Of a DNA stretch of 64,000 nucleotides, positions 35,186-46,215 are shown one piece after another. Numbering within the stretch: the stretch's first letter is position 1; each line of letters begins with the position of its first letter. The position numbers and the translations under genes are program-made. The notes below the pieces were generated by a model. The model saw only the letters and a program-made list of their open reading frames with translations. It was not told where the DNA came from and ran no database searches. The stretch is from positions 708,206 to 772,205 of the forward strand of contig VFFE01008475.1 in assembly GCA_008921705.1 (NCBI GenBank), given 5' to 3'. Source of the DNA: Burhinus oedicnemus. Its lineage: Eukaryota > Chordata > Aves > Charadriiformes > Burhinidae.

Positions 35186-38100
35186 GCCTGGGCTGTAGCA
35201 GCAACTTGTCTAGAGTTGCAGGCAAACACCGTAACCATTTGGGAGCACTGCATTTCCAGGGTCTTCTTCTCAAGGAGGGTTTGCAATAGCTGTCCTTGTC
35301 TTCATTTCCAACTCTTCCTTGCTCTGGCTGCACTGCTGAGAAGAAAGTGGTGCATCAGTTCACGGGGGATGAGGGTTTCCAAGCTTGCTGAGAAGAGCAG
35401 AGCTTTTAGAGGATGTTTTGTGCCCTCCAGATGTTGCTGTGTTGCAGCAGTGTCCAAAGTCCATGGGGCAGAGCTGGAGCTCTTCAATATGCAGAGCCGT
35501 ACCAGTTGCCGATACAGCTCCTGGTGCTCTGTGGACCTGTGGACAGGGAGCATTATCAGCTGCCTTGTTGGTTGCAATGAGCCTGGCCAGGGAAAGGGAC
35601 CAAAGGGAGACAGCAGGAGGTCAGAAGAGTTAGCATTACATACATCTATCTTGAGCTTCCTCAACTTCCCGGTATGTTTGCTCTGCAGAGGCTCCATCTG
35701 GAGATGGATCCAGAGCCTGTCCTAGCTCTCTCACTCAGGCACATTCTCTCCTTTTCTGGGGGTAAAAAAGGAGTCGTCATTCTCTGATAATGGGTAAAAG
35801 CCTAATTATGCCTAGTGTGGCTGAGGAGAGCTTTGCCTCGGTTACAGCTATGGCACAAGGGCCTATGGCCTTCCAGTTGTCTCTGCAAGGAAGAGGGAGT
35901 TGCTCTGACAATTTAGGGAAAATTTTCAGAACAGAATTTCCAGTGAAAATCCTAAAACTCCTTGAAATCCTTTCTACTTTGAGAGAAGAGCAAAGAAAAT
36001 ATCTTCTTTATGAAAACATGCAATTCATCATCTCTGCTAGCTAGAAATGCTTTTAATGAGGATGATAAGGGAAAACTGGACGGTGACAATTTGGGGACAA
36101 CAAACAGAGGCTGTTCCATCTCCATATTCCTTCTGTCTGATGCTCTGTGGAAGGATTTAAACCCAGGGTGCAGGATCACCACATTAGCCATGGGTATGCG
36201 TCTATTGTGGAGTGTGTGTCCTCTCAATGGGCAGCCCAAGCTCGACTGGTTTGCAAGGGTGTTTGGTAACCTCTCTACTCGCTGCATCTTTGTTTTTTCC
36301 TTTTTCTAAATATGCCTCTGGAAGCTAGGCATGATGCAGCAGTTCTTGTTTTCATGTCACGACTGCATAGCTGTCACTTCGAGTCTGCTTGGCAGGGCGA
36401 CGAGATTGATAGCCAGGAGAGGTACGAGTGGGTACTTCACCACTCTCCCAACTTGAATAAATTTACTGATTGTGCTGTAATTTACACTCTGGGCGAAGGA
36501 CTGCTGAGTCAGGTACCCAGGGGTACCCGTGCCAGCACGTTGCTAGAAGCAAGCCTTGTGTTTTCCAGCAGCAATCCAGAGGGGCTACAAGGATTAATGG
36601 GCTAGTGTTAATTAGCACAGCTCCCCAGCTTTAGCGGTACTATGTTTAAGACTGGTTTCCTAAAGAAATAAGCCTTGCGTGATCATTATGTCTGTCTGGT
36701 CTTTCTTCCACTCCCAATAATTCCTGACCCTGGTTGACAAACTTGATCGATCTGATGAATGAGCAGAGTTCCCAGAGTTAATGCGTTTCCTACAAATACT
36801 GGGAAAATTACTGGCCAAAAAAGAGTCCTGATTGACTCTGAAGTTTAGTGCTGTGTTAGGTCAGCTGGCGGCTGGCCCAGATCGGCATCAAGGCGAGCTG
36901 CAGGCTGCGCCCTCCCCAACTGAAAGGGGAGATCAACAGCAAATCTCTTGTGAGACCTAGAGAGAAGATGGGAGTATTGCAGTGGAGAAAAGCAGAAAAG
37001 AAAAAGTTAAAGGATGCAAATGTGCTGGAATTAATTACACTAATTAGCAAACTGGCTTGTTAAAGATTTAAGAAAGGAAGAATTCCCTATAAAAGTGTGT
37101 ACCTTTCCTGTTGCTGCATTGTCCAAATACCTTCTAGTCCTATGTGAAGTTGTACACCTATCTTCTACCTTGTGTGACTTGTTCTTTCTTCAAGTATGTC
37201 CTTTCCACCTGCTATCTCAGGCCAGGCTCCTGCCTGTGGTCCTGATGCACAAGCTGAAAAAAGCTGACGCCCACATCAGGTGACCTGGTGGGAGAAAGTT
37301 GAATCCATGGTGGCGGCAAGGGCAGTCCAGAAATGTGGCTGCACAACTTCAACTTGGTACATCGCTTTGGTGATGGTTGAGGCTTGGCTTGTTCACGGGC
37401 TCCGAGTTGTGCATGCAGCTTGAGTGGAGCTTCTGCTTTGCAACTACTGGTTCACACCAGGCCACAAGCCCAGTGCCACCAGAGATGATACAAACACAAT
37501 AGAAACCCGGACCTATAGAAGAGTGAGCCTGTGCTATGAGTTTTGTCGTGGCTGTCCTTGCTCTTTCACAGCACATTCGAATTCTATTAAAATGAATTTG
37601 TGCTGAAGAAGCATGCCCTGGGAGAAGGGTCTGAAGAGCTGGTCTGCCAGCATCTGTCAAAATTGCTGAAGCCCCGCTGGGACAAGGGTGCAGTTGTTGT
37701 TCTAGATGTGCAAAGGGCTCTACATCCCCTAAAAAGAGATGCCTGTGAATACCTGCTTGGCGCTGTTTACCAGCAGTGAGTCAGAACTTGGATACACATG
37801 GTGTAAATGGCTCCAGAGAAGACAGACATACTGCCGGCCCCTCCGGGGCAAACACAGCGGCTGCTTGGTGCATGGAGTCTTGGCACAGTCATCTTTGCTG
37901 TCCCCAGTAAGCGTGTATGTGGCTGAGAAGGATGTTGGGAGACTGTCCAAAGCTGAACCTAGCCTGGTTACCTGACGTCGGGTAGAGCGTAGGCAAGAGG
38001 GCAGTGGGAATTTACCCAGCTGTAAGTTCTCAGGTACTTGGGACCTCTACCTGGGCAGAGCTGGAGGGGACCATGAAGGCATCATTAGACCCACGAGGAT

Positions 38101-40076
38101 AACCCTTCTTCTGGGGAGTCCTTTCCCAGCAGGAGATACCCTGTGGAGAACAGACTGGGGGACATATGACAACATGGACATGTGCCTGGGTGGCCATATG
38201 GAAGGAAAAGTGACACAACAACTGGGAGGGATGTGGCTGGAAGCACAAAGTTAGGCACGGTGGTGAATCTGCTTCATTGCTGCTCAACCCTCAATCACTT
38301 GTTGGTTTGTTGTTGTGGGACGTAGCAGGAGTTTGCCAGCGTTGGGGCACAGTGCAGTAGAAGGACAATTCATGCCTAGAGTGTGATCAGGTTTTGAATT
38401 AAAAATTTAAGTCACAGGTGGACATTTGGACTAAAAGTATCTGTTTCAAAACTCTCTCTGAAGGAAGACATACTGAGAGATACCCCTAGCTACTCCGTGA
38501 CTGATAATATCGGTTGTGACTGTTTGAATCTGTAACTTTCTAATTGTGGATGGCTCTTACCTACCACTCATGGTGTGAGCGAGCTGCTCTGCTGTGATGA
38601 TGCTCAGGGGATGACGCAGGTGCATCTTTAGTTGGTGCAAGTGCCAATCAGTACCGTATGTGGTTGTCCTTCCTGCACTACCCCAGCTCCTTGCTGTGCT
38701 GTGGTGTCTCATCCAGAGATGCTCTTTTGTGAGAGTCTGTCGGTCCTCCAAGTTAGGAGATGAGGGAAGGAAAAGATGTTTTTCCCCTGCTTTAACAAGA
38801 CCCGTGCCTAAATCTCCCCAACAGCTTTTAGGATCTGCAATCTTAGACCCTCATCTCAAAGTGTATAGAGCACATCAACAAAGATTTGGGTTCGGATTTG
38901 GTGATGTCTTAGGTGTTTCATGAAGAAATATGAAGAGTTGAGCAAGTCCTTCTGACCAAACACTGTTGAATTTTTTTTTATTGTATGGATATGTAATATA
39001 GGGAGAAAATGCAGAGAAATTACCATATTTCAATTTGGTAGACGAGATTGGACGCTGAACACACATCTTCTATACTGAGTAACTGTTGGAGTAAGGAATT
39101 CTCCAAAACCTCCTTCAGCTCTTGATGTCTTTAAATTACAACTAGGTACCTTCCTTTTGGCAAGCTATTTGTTTTAGCACAGGCACAGTTGGGTGGTGGT
39201 GTGTAGTTTGTTATAGAAAAGGTCAAACGATGATATCCTATCTGTTCTGGAATGAAATCTTATGGATAAATAAGACTTTTTCTTCAAGTTTTGTTTGCAA
39301 GTAAAAAAATCTTCAGGATTAATTAACATTAGTCTCTTCCCTTTTAGTATTTTCCTTCTAGTATTTTCATGAAAGATTAATATCTGCTTTTATGAACAAT
39401 ATTAAAATAGGGCTGTTAGCATCTTCTGTGCATAGCCATCTTTTAAAATTAAACCTAAAGAGTACTAAAATCTTCCTTCTGATTCCTTGAGAAACAAAAG
39501 GAGCAAAGAAAGACGTGCAGTCGTACCGACCACTGGTTGTATCCAACTGCACATTTTAGTATTCAGCTGTTGTTCCGTTTTCTGCCAAAGGGTTTTTTTC
39601 ATTGTGTGAACGTGCATATTGTGGGGCTGCTGTACAACTTGGAGGCACAAAACTTTGTAGCACGTAACCAGTAAAGCAAACCAACAAAATGTACCTTTCT
39701 GCAATGAAAAACAGAGATGGTGAGGCTCAAGAAAACTTCAGTTATGATGAGTATTGCTAAGGAATATATATGATATGGGACATACTGGAAATTACTGGAA
39801 AATTACCAAAAAGACTCAGTTGTGTTGAAGTGTTACTAAGTGTGAACTGGTACATGTTGAAGTCTGTTTGAAAACCGATGCCACATGCTGGATATTGGTC
39901 GAATCTCACGCTAGTAATCTCAGTTTCATTATAGCAGGTGAGGATTTCAAAAGAGCTCCAGGATTAGGCAATGGGCCCCTCCTTAAAGTAATAGTGAGCA
40001 TACCCAGTCAGCTCAGATCTCCTCTGCAAGGGTGACTTAGCCCTTCCTCTCAATCAGCTCTACTCAATCTATTATT
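35186..40076. other. Unique non-coding sequence, no gene seen
   Basis: No recognisable exon or repeat. An AT-rich stretch with an octamer-like ATGCAAAT and AATTAATTACACTAATTAGC lies at about 37010-37075 (listed). AT-rich low-complexity sequence runs from about 39290 to 39420. Open frames at 35.1-35.7 kb have no domain. Confidence 0.6.
37010..37075. other. Octamer plus TAATTA cluster, candidate regulatory element
   Basis: GGATGCAAATGTGC (a perfect ATGCAAAT octamer, the POU-factor site) is followed within 30 bp by GGAATTAATTACACTAATTA. Such POU/homeodomain site pairs occur in vertebrate enhancers. No conservation test was possible. Confidence 0.35.
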
Positions 40077-40440
40077 CATAGAATCGTTTTTGTTGGAGAA
40101 GACCTTTATGATCATTAAGTCCAACCATTAACCCAATGCTGCCAAGTCCATCACTAAACCATGTCCCTCAGCACCACATCTACACCTCTTTTAAATACCT
40201 CTGGGATGGTGACTCCACCACTTCCCTGGGCAGCCTGTTCCAATGCTTGATAACCCTTTCGGTGAAGAACTTTTTCCTAGTATCCAATCTAAACCTCCCC
40301 TGGTGCAACTTGGGGTCGTTTTCTCTTGTCCTGTCGCTTGTTACCTGGGAGAAGAGACTGATCCCCACCTTGCTACAACCTCCTCTCAGGTAGCTGTAGA
40401 GAGCGATAAGGTCTCCAGCCAGGCAACTCCTAGCCTTTTT
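40077..40440 (-). mobile_element. CR1 LINE 3' fragment, minus strand
   Basis: It begins TCATAGAATCGTTTTTGTTG and AGTCCAACCATTAACCC, then ACTAAACCATGTCCCTCAGC and CACTTCCCTGGGCAGCCTG. It is the same CR1 subfamily as the copies at 45764 and 52043. A short minus-strand frame (40368-40180) keeps the ORF2 C-terminal [19 protein letters not shown]. Homology ends near 40440, a 5' truncation. Confidence 0.93.
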
Positions 40441-41040
40441 GACAGAATTAGCTACACCCAGTCACAGGTACTAACCTACTTAATGACAACATGGGAATGT
40501 GTGTACAAGAGTGAGGGATGCTGAGTGGTTGCTTTGTTGCTTGTCCGCTGTCTTGGGCACCTTCATCTAACCTCCCAGGAATCTGTAGGGTGCTACCACT
40601 CAGGTTATCGCTTCCAGATCTAGAATAAACCTGGTTTGGAGCTGAAACTGGCTATCCTTGGGGTGTTGGGCATGCACCCTTCTGCAGAAACAGCACTTTC
40701 CACATGGAGTTGGAGGCACATCATCAGATGCTCTCTGACGATTTGAACAGGTCTGAGCTGTCCAGATATCTTGGAGGGGGTTTCATGGGTGAGCGTAACT
40801 GCTTGTTTGGGCTCTGTTACCCAGGTGTCCATTTGAATTTCAAATTCCGAAGCACTGCTGATTACTCACGCTCCCAGCATGGGTGCTTTTGCTCTGGGGG
40901 ATTAAGTGAAAAGCCATTTCTAGAAATTGAGGGGAGGAGGGCGTTAAATGTCTCTGGAAGGCATCAGTCACCAGAGGCCTGCTGTTACCAGAGCGGGTGG
41001 GTGTGGTATATTAGTACTGACGAGGGCTCTTAAGATGCTT

Positions 41041-41230
41041 TTGTGCCCAGCTAATCATCATGCTACGCTTAGTCGTAAGACTAATTTTGCACAAGACGCA
41101 TAATGCTTAGACTGATTTTTTTTAAACAAAACAGCTGGAGGTGGCACACGGGGGCCAAATTCCTTCAAATTATTGCTGCAATTATGCTGGAGTTGCTGCT
41201 TGCGCGCTCAATCCATCCCTCGTGCTCTGA
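41041..41230. other. Candidate conserved non-coding element
   Basis: AGCTAATCATCATGCTACGC, AAGACTAATTTTGCACAAG, GCATAATGCTTAGACTG and CAAATTATTGCTGCAATTATG form a non-repetitive, AT-rich cluster of homeodomain-like cores. It lies next to a short CpG-bearing segment (TTGCGCGCTCAATCC). Composition only. Confidence 0.35.
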
Positions 41231-41348
41231 ATGATTGTGGTATTTGCGCCAGAGCACTGGAGCCGAAGTTGTAATTGCTGCCTCCCTTCTCCTTCATTCT
41301 TGGGGTGGGCTGGGAAAGGGGGACATGCTGGGTTAGGCAGGACACTTC

Positions 41349-41375
41349 TTTTTTTTTTTTTTTTTTTTTTTTTTT
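41349..41375. repeat. Poly(T) tract, 27 bases
   Basis: An uninterrupted run of 27 T. On the minus strand it would be a poly(A) tail. No AATAAA complement lies in the 40 bp beyond it and the flank shows no cDNA-like frame, so a processed pseudogene is not supported. Confidence 0.9.
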
Positions 41376-44300
41376 CTGTGCTTCTCAGTCTGGATGATTT
41401 CCTAGTGACCCTCCTTTAGCTCAAAGTTGTGTCTCCTGATTGTTCTGAGAAGTTTCTTAGGGTAACTAAATTCACCTTGCTGCATCAAAGCAATGAACTC
41501 AAGCCGAGTCCTTCAACCAGCCTGCGCCTTCGGTAGGGAGAATTACATTCAAGCCGCCTTGCGCAGTGTTTAGGAGTGAGGTATTGTTCTCAAAATAGGG
41601 ATACGGAATTAAATACAAAATCAAAGAGCTGAGCAAGGCTGTTTTTCAAAAGATTGTGCTGCCAGTGGGGCAGGAGGCTTTCTTGTTTCACACAATGGAG
41701 CAATAAGGTGGGGTTTTTTTTTTCCTTATTACGCACAGTGGGTTGGCTTTACTGTTATCCATTGCTTACTATTTCTGTCGGGTTATTTTCCTCCCTAGTT
41801 CATCTGTTGGAGGTGGGATGCTTGAAAAAGAAGCTAACATCTCCCTAAATATTGAGATCCCAGTTGCTAACCTGGATGACACCCTCTTGCCATGCAAAAC
41901 ACGCATGATGTTTTGGAGGGTACCTGTTGCAAAGGAGGGAGAAATCCCAGGCCCTCTGGCAATCTCTGCCACTGAGTGAAGTACCATGGCGTCGTCTGAG
42001 CACAACCAATGTTCTGCCCTCTCTTCTGATGTTGTTTCCCTTCTACCTCAACTCTTTGCTGAGATGCCTTTAGAACTCTCCTCTTCTTGGTTTCCTTGCC
42101 TGCTGCCCTGCTGCTTCCCATTCTGCTTTCTTGTTGCTCCTCTGGTGTCTAGTGTGGAGGATATTTCTGTCTCTTCTTTCCCATCTTCTTTCCCATGTCT
42201 TTTAACTGCTTCTCTCTTTTACTCTTCCTCTTACACCTCTGCCTGTGCCTCTGTTGATGAAGATCCATCTAGACCTGTCCTACACACCTCTTTCTCTGTA
42301 GCTGCCCATCTTCACCTTCAGCCTGTTCCCACCAGCTGTCTCTTACATGCTTTCAGTCTGTTGATCCTTATTCCACACACATGCCCATTTGTTCCCATTT
42401 AAAATACACATTAATTCCAACTGGTTCTTGCATGAGGCCCCTCTACAAGCATCTCCAAAGCTACTTCAGTGACTTCCATCGGACTGCTCGAGTGAACGTC
42501 TCAGTCACAACAGCTACAGAAAAAAACGGACTTTGGTCTGTGGCTCTTTTGCTTGCCCCTGTTGAAGAAGAAACGAACAGCTTGCAGGAGTCTGTGTGTT
42601 GTGCTACGTGCCAGGTATTAATGGAGTATTCAGTGAGCGTTAAGAGACTTGAGTTGAGGCTCAGGAGTTTCTCAGGGTTGTCTGAATCGTGCAATATAGG
42701 AATCAAAATGCTCTCTGCAAGCTGTTTTAACACCAAGCATTACAAGGATAGCTATGTGAACCCAAAGGGGAGAGGAGTGGGGTGTAGTTACAACCTGAAC
42801 ATACTATATAAGCAGGTACTAAATACATTTCCGTGAACTGGGATGTATGGTTCAGGTAGCTGAGAGTCTTGTCACCATCTATAGGATAGCTATGTCTGCT
42901 CCAGTACTGTTTGATCAGCAAAATATTGCTGCTTCTTAGGTTCCCCAAATAAAAAGAAATCTGCAGGACAACCCTACAGCCCGATAGGTCCAGGTTTTAA
43001 ATTCTTTGGGTGTGGGACTGCTTCTCTGAACTGATCAGTGCTCAGCACCATGTAGCTCTGCGTTCCCTCTCGCCTAGTTAAATTCAGCTCCTAAGTCTTT
43101 GCCGCCCACTTCTTGGTTGATATGAGAAGATCTCTCTTGCTCTTCCTCAGCTAGATACAGTTCTTCTCTCCTCCTCATGGATGTTCTAGCAACGCAAGCA
43201 ACCCATGTTATCATGGGCTGCGGAGTGCCAATGCTTGTAGAGAAACCCCATCAAACCAACTGGTGGCAATCGTTAAACAGGGTCATTACGCAGTTCATGG
43301 CTGTAGAGGCCAGCTGAACATGCCTCTTGGCACAGTCCCCCCAAAAATACAAAGCCACCTAGAACCATGGGCAGCTGCAGAATGATATGAAAACATGCCT
43401 TTTATCACCCTGTTGATGTGTCAGTTCTGGTATTAACTAGGACAGCGTGATGCGGTATTTTGCCACCTCCTGCTGCCGTTATTCATCTTTACAATGAAAG
43501 CTCAGCATTCTCTTCTGTAAAATACTGCAGCTCACCAGCTACCTTGATAAAAACGCTCCTTATTCTGCTGTTTGATACTGTAGCTCATCCAGAGAAACCT
43601 CATTTAAGGAGGGAGTTCAAACAAATGCAGCTATGGGAGATCACGTTACTAGAATTTTATTTTAGCAATTCATTTTTCAGCTTCTTTTAACCCAGAAATT
43701 AGTGTCAGAGAACCCCCAAAATGTAAGTTTGAGTTTTGCTAGGTCTGCTTCTTTGCTTAGAGGATAGAAGAAACATTTTCCTTTCAGATCCATATTGGGC
43801 TTTTCTTTGGTACCAAAAGAAAAAATAGCTTTAAGAAGGGTGTGTTGTTGCTGTTGTGTGGGGATTTTGTCTGTTTGGGGTTTTTTTCTTGGTGGGTTTT
43901 TTTTTTTAAATTGTTGTTGTTCCTGCATTAAAAGGACAACAGGCATAGTGAAATATGCATTTGATAGGGCTGCCGTTACACGATTATAGACTATCTGGCC
44001 TTGTAAAGACCGAGCTTCTGGTGCCTCGATTAAGCTTGGTGTGTTCAGTTTCATTTCTTCATGGAGGGAAAGATCCCTGCCTATCTTAAAGGATTAGCAT
44101 CAAGCAACAGGCATCTGCTAAATACTTGTTATTCACTGATGTTGACAGCACTTCAGTTGCGGGGGTGGATTAGGCCAATGAAACAGAGGTGTAACATGTT
44201 CTCCTCGGAATGTCTGTGACAGAGGCACAGGTCATGCAGAACACTTGTCCCAACACGGCCATACCTCAGCACAAAGCAGTCCGCGTCCTTTGACTTGGCC

Positions 44301-44414
44301 CAGATCTGAAAGCAGTCACGCTCTCGCTCTACAAAACTTCTGCTGAAATTGCTCTGAGATCAGGACTCAACCCTTTACCTATGTCCAGATGGTCACAAAG
44401 GGCCCTTTCCAAAA

Positions 44415-44940
44415 GCCTGGAGTCTTCACCAGGAGAAGAGGAGGGGAGGTCTGGGGGCATCCCTGCTAACTGGAAGCAGCCAGTGCTATTCCAAATTACA
44501 AGAAGGGCATGAGGGAAGATGCAGGAAACTACAGACCTGTTAGTCTAAACTCAGTTCCTGGAAAAATTATGGAGAAGATCATACTGGGTGCTTTGGAAAG
44601 GCATTTAAAGAACAATGCAATCCACTCAACATGGGTTCTCAATGGAAAAGTCCTCTCTAACTTATTTGATATCCTTCTACAATAAGGTCACCAGCCCCGT
44701 GGATGAAGGGAAGGCGGTGAATGTAGTTTTTCTGGATTTTACTAAGGCTTTTGATATTGTCCCTCACAGCATCCTTCTGGACAAGTTGTCCAACTGTGAG
44801 ATGAGCTGGTACATGGTGAGCTGGGTGAAGAACAGGCTAAAGGGCAGAGCTCAAAGGGTTGCAGTGAACGAGGCTATATCTGCCTGGCAACTGGTCACCA
44901 GTGGTGTTCCTCAGGGCTCAATTCTAGGGCCAGTTCTGCA
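44415..44940 (+). mobile_element. CR1 LINE internal fragment lacking the 3' end
   Basis: Plus-strand CR1 ORF2 sequence. It opens with a segment matching the region upstream of the RT core (GGGGGCATCCCTGCTAACTG, AACTACAGACCTGTTAGTCT, CCTGGAAAAATTATGGAGAAG). It then runs through the RT palm and stops abruptly right after the [13 protein letters not shown] codons at about 44940. No FADD region, C-terminus, 3' UTR or terminal octamers follow. CR1 copies normally keep the 3' end and lose the 5' end, so this copy has the reverse structure. A later deletion or rearrangement is the simplest explanation. Confidence 0.9.
44615..44939 (+). pseudogene. CR1 ORF2 reverse transcriptase core fragment
   Basis: Open for 108 CR1-like codons with no stop. 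It contains FLDFTKAFDIVPH at residues 39-51, RT motif A with the first catalytic aspartate in LDF. Next come SWVKNRLKGRAQRVAVNE at 69-86 and [12 protein letters not shown] at 96-107. After residue 108 the frame continues 17 codons into non-CR1 sequence and stops. The FADD motif is absent because the element ends. Upstream, the CR1 match at 44415-44614 is in the same orientation but is not joined as one open frame from a start codon. Confidence 0.92.
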
Positions 44941-45763
44941 AGCCTACTGCAAACAGACATGTGAGCTTTGGAAGTGCACCAGCTTGGGGTGAAACCTGCC
45001 TGTGGCTAGACCTCTACGGACACAGAAAAAAATGAGGTTTTAACAGAGACGAAGCCAGAGCCATGCTCTACAGTGGCTCTGTCTCCTCATGTGAAACTTC
45101 TGAGGGGAAGCTTTTTTCAAGCTGGAGACTCTTTGCCTGCAATTTTTTTCTGCTTTTATTAGTTAAATGTAAAGATGCAAAGTTTTGCTTGTTTTGTTTT
45201 GCTTTGCTTTGCTTTCCCCTTTGTCTTATGTGGAAGTAGTTTCCTGTGATGTTGGGGGGTTTTTTTTGTTCGGCTTTTTTTGTTTTATTGGGGTTTTTCT
45301 GAGGGCAGTAGGAATAATGAATGTTCCAGTTCTTAAAGTGTAGGAAAAAGCTTGGGGAAAAAGTAATGCATTGCAGGAGGAGGAGAGTCGCTGGGAGAGT
45401 GAAGGTGACTTAAGGAAGAGAGATGGTGTGAGACAGAACAGGGTTAGTGCCTGATCCAAATCCACTGGGACTACTGGGGACTGGGACACTGTGCCTGGAG
45501 AAACTGAGACCAGGCAAACCCTGCAAGAGGAAAGCGAGAAAAGCCAAGCAGCAGAGAGATTCTCTGGGAGGGTATAAAAGTAGGAAATCAGTCCAGGAGA
45601 CAAACACAACCCAGACAGACTAATTACTTAAAAGCTATTTTGGAAGGAGAGTTTCTTCCTCATCTGGGACAGCTCCCTCCAAAGCTGCAGCTGCCTGGAT
45701 CAATCCTTGTGATCGTCCTGCTTCTAGCAGAAGGTTGGAGTGGAGATGTCCAGTGTTTCTTCA
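44941..45763. other. Unique non-coding sequence with a simple repeat
   Basis: After the CR1 break there is no recognisable feature until a pentanucleotide tract at 45182-45215. The minus-strand frame 45609-45226 has no domain. The stretch separates two CR1 copies of opposite orientation. Confidence 0.6.
45182..45215. repeat. TTTGC/TTTTG pentanucleotide tract
   Basis: GTTTTGTTTTGCTTTGCTTT and adjoining bases form about six units of TTTTG/TTTGC. A short microsatellite. Confidence 0.8.
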
Positions 45764-46215
45764 TAGAATCATAGAATCGTTTAGGTTGGAAAAGACCTTT
45801 AAGATCATCTAGTCCAACCATTGACCCTACTCTACCAGGTCCACCGCTAAACCATGTTTCTAAGCACTACATCTACACCACTTTTAAACACAACTAGGGA
45901 TGGTGACTTCACCACCTCCCTGGGCAGCCTCTTCCAATGTTTGATAACTCTTTCCGTGAAAATTTTTTTCCTAATGTCCAGCCTAAACCTCCCCTGGCAC
46001 AACTTGAACCCGTTTCCTCTTGTCCTATCGCCTGTTACTTGGGAGAAGAGACCAGCGCCCATCTCACTGCAACCTCCTTTCAGGGAGTTGTAGAGAGCCA
46101 TAAGGTCTCCCCTCAACCTTCTCTTCTCCAGACTAAACAATCCTAATTCCCTCAGCTGCTCCTCATAAGACATGTTCTCCAGACCCCTCACCAGCTTTGT
46201 TGCCCTCCTTGGAGC
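45764..46215 (-). mobile_element. CR1 LINE 3' fragment, minus strand
   Basis: It starts with two terminal octamers (TCATAGAATCATAGAATCG), then TTTAGGTTGGAAAAGACC, AAGATCATCTAGTCCAACC and CACCTCCCTGGGCAGCCTC. It continues through the ORF2 C-terminus to CAGCTTTGTTGCCCTCCTTGG near 46215, where it is 5'-truncated. Low divergence and an uninterrupted tail frame suggest a comparatively recent insertion. Confidence 0.96.
45847..46191 (-). pseudogene. CR1 ORF2 C-terminal tail, open
   Basis: A 114-codon minus-strand frame runs without stop through [20 protein letters not shown], then [17 protein letters not shown] and [15 protein letters not shown], and ends VVLRNMV before the stop. This is the natural C-terminus of CR1 ORF2. 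It lacks the catalytic RT and endonuclease domains and is only the tail of a truncated insertion. Confidence 0.93.

Larger units (their letters stand above)
40441..44414. other. Unique non-coding sequence, no gene seen
   Basis: Contains a candidate CNE at 41041-41230 and a 27-base poly(T) tract at 41349-41375. A pyrimidine-rich, low-complexity stretch at about 42010-42370 creates a long Ser/Leu/Pro/Cys-rich open frame (41986-42402 plus), which I do not accept as a gene. Confidence 0.6.

Noticed and set aside
41349..41375. Poly(T) tract as the tail of a processed pseudogene on the minus strand
   Set aside because: No polyadenylation signal or cDNA-like sequence follows, and CR1 does not readily mobilise poly(A) mRNAs, so processed pseudogenes are rare in birds.
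41986..42402. 138-codon Ser/Leu/Pro/Cys-rich frame
   Set aside because: It comes from a pyrimidine-rich low-complexity stretch, with no domain and no exon signals I trust.
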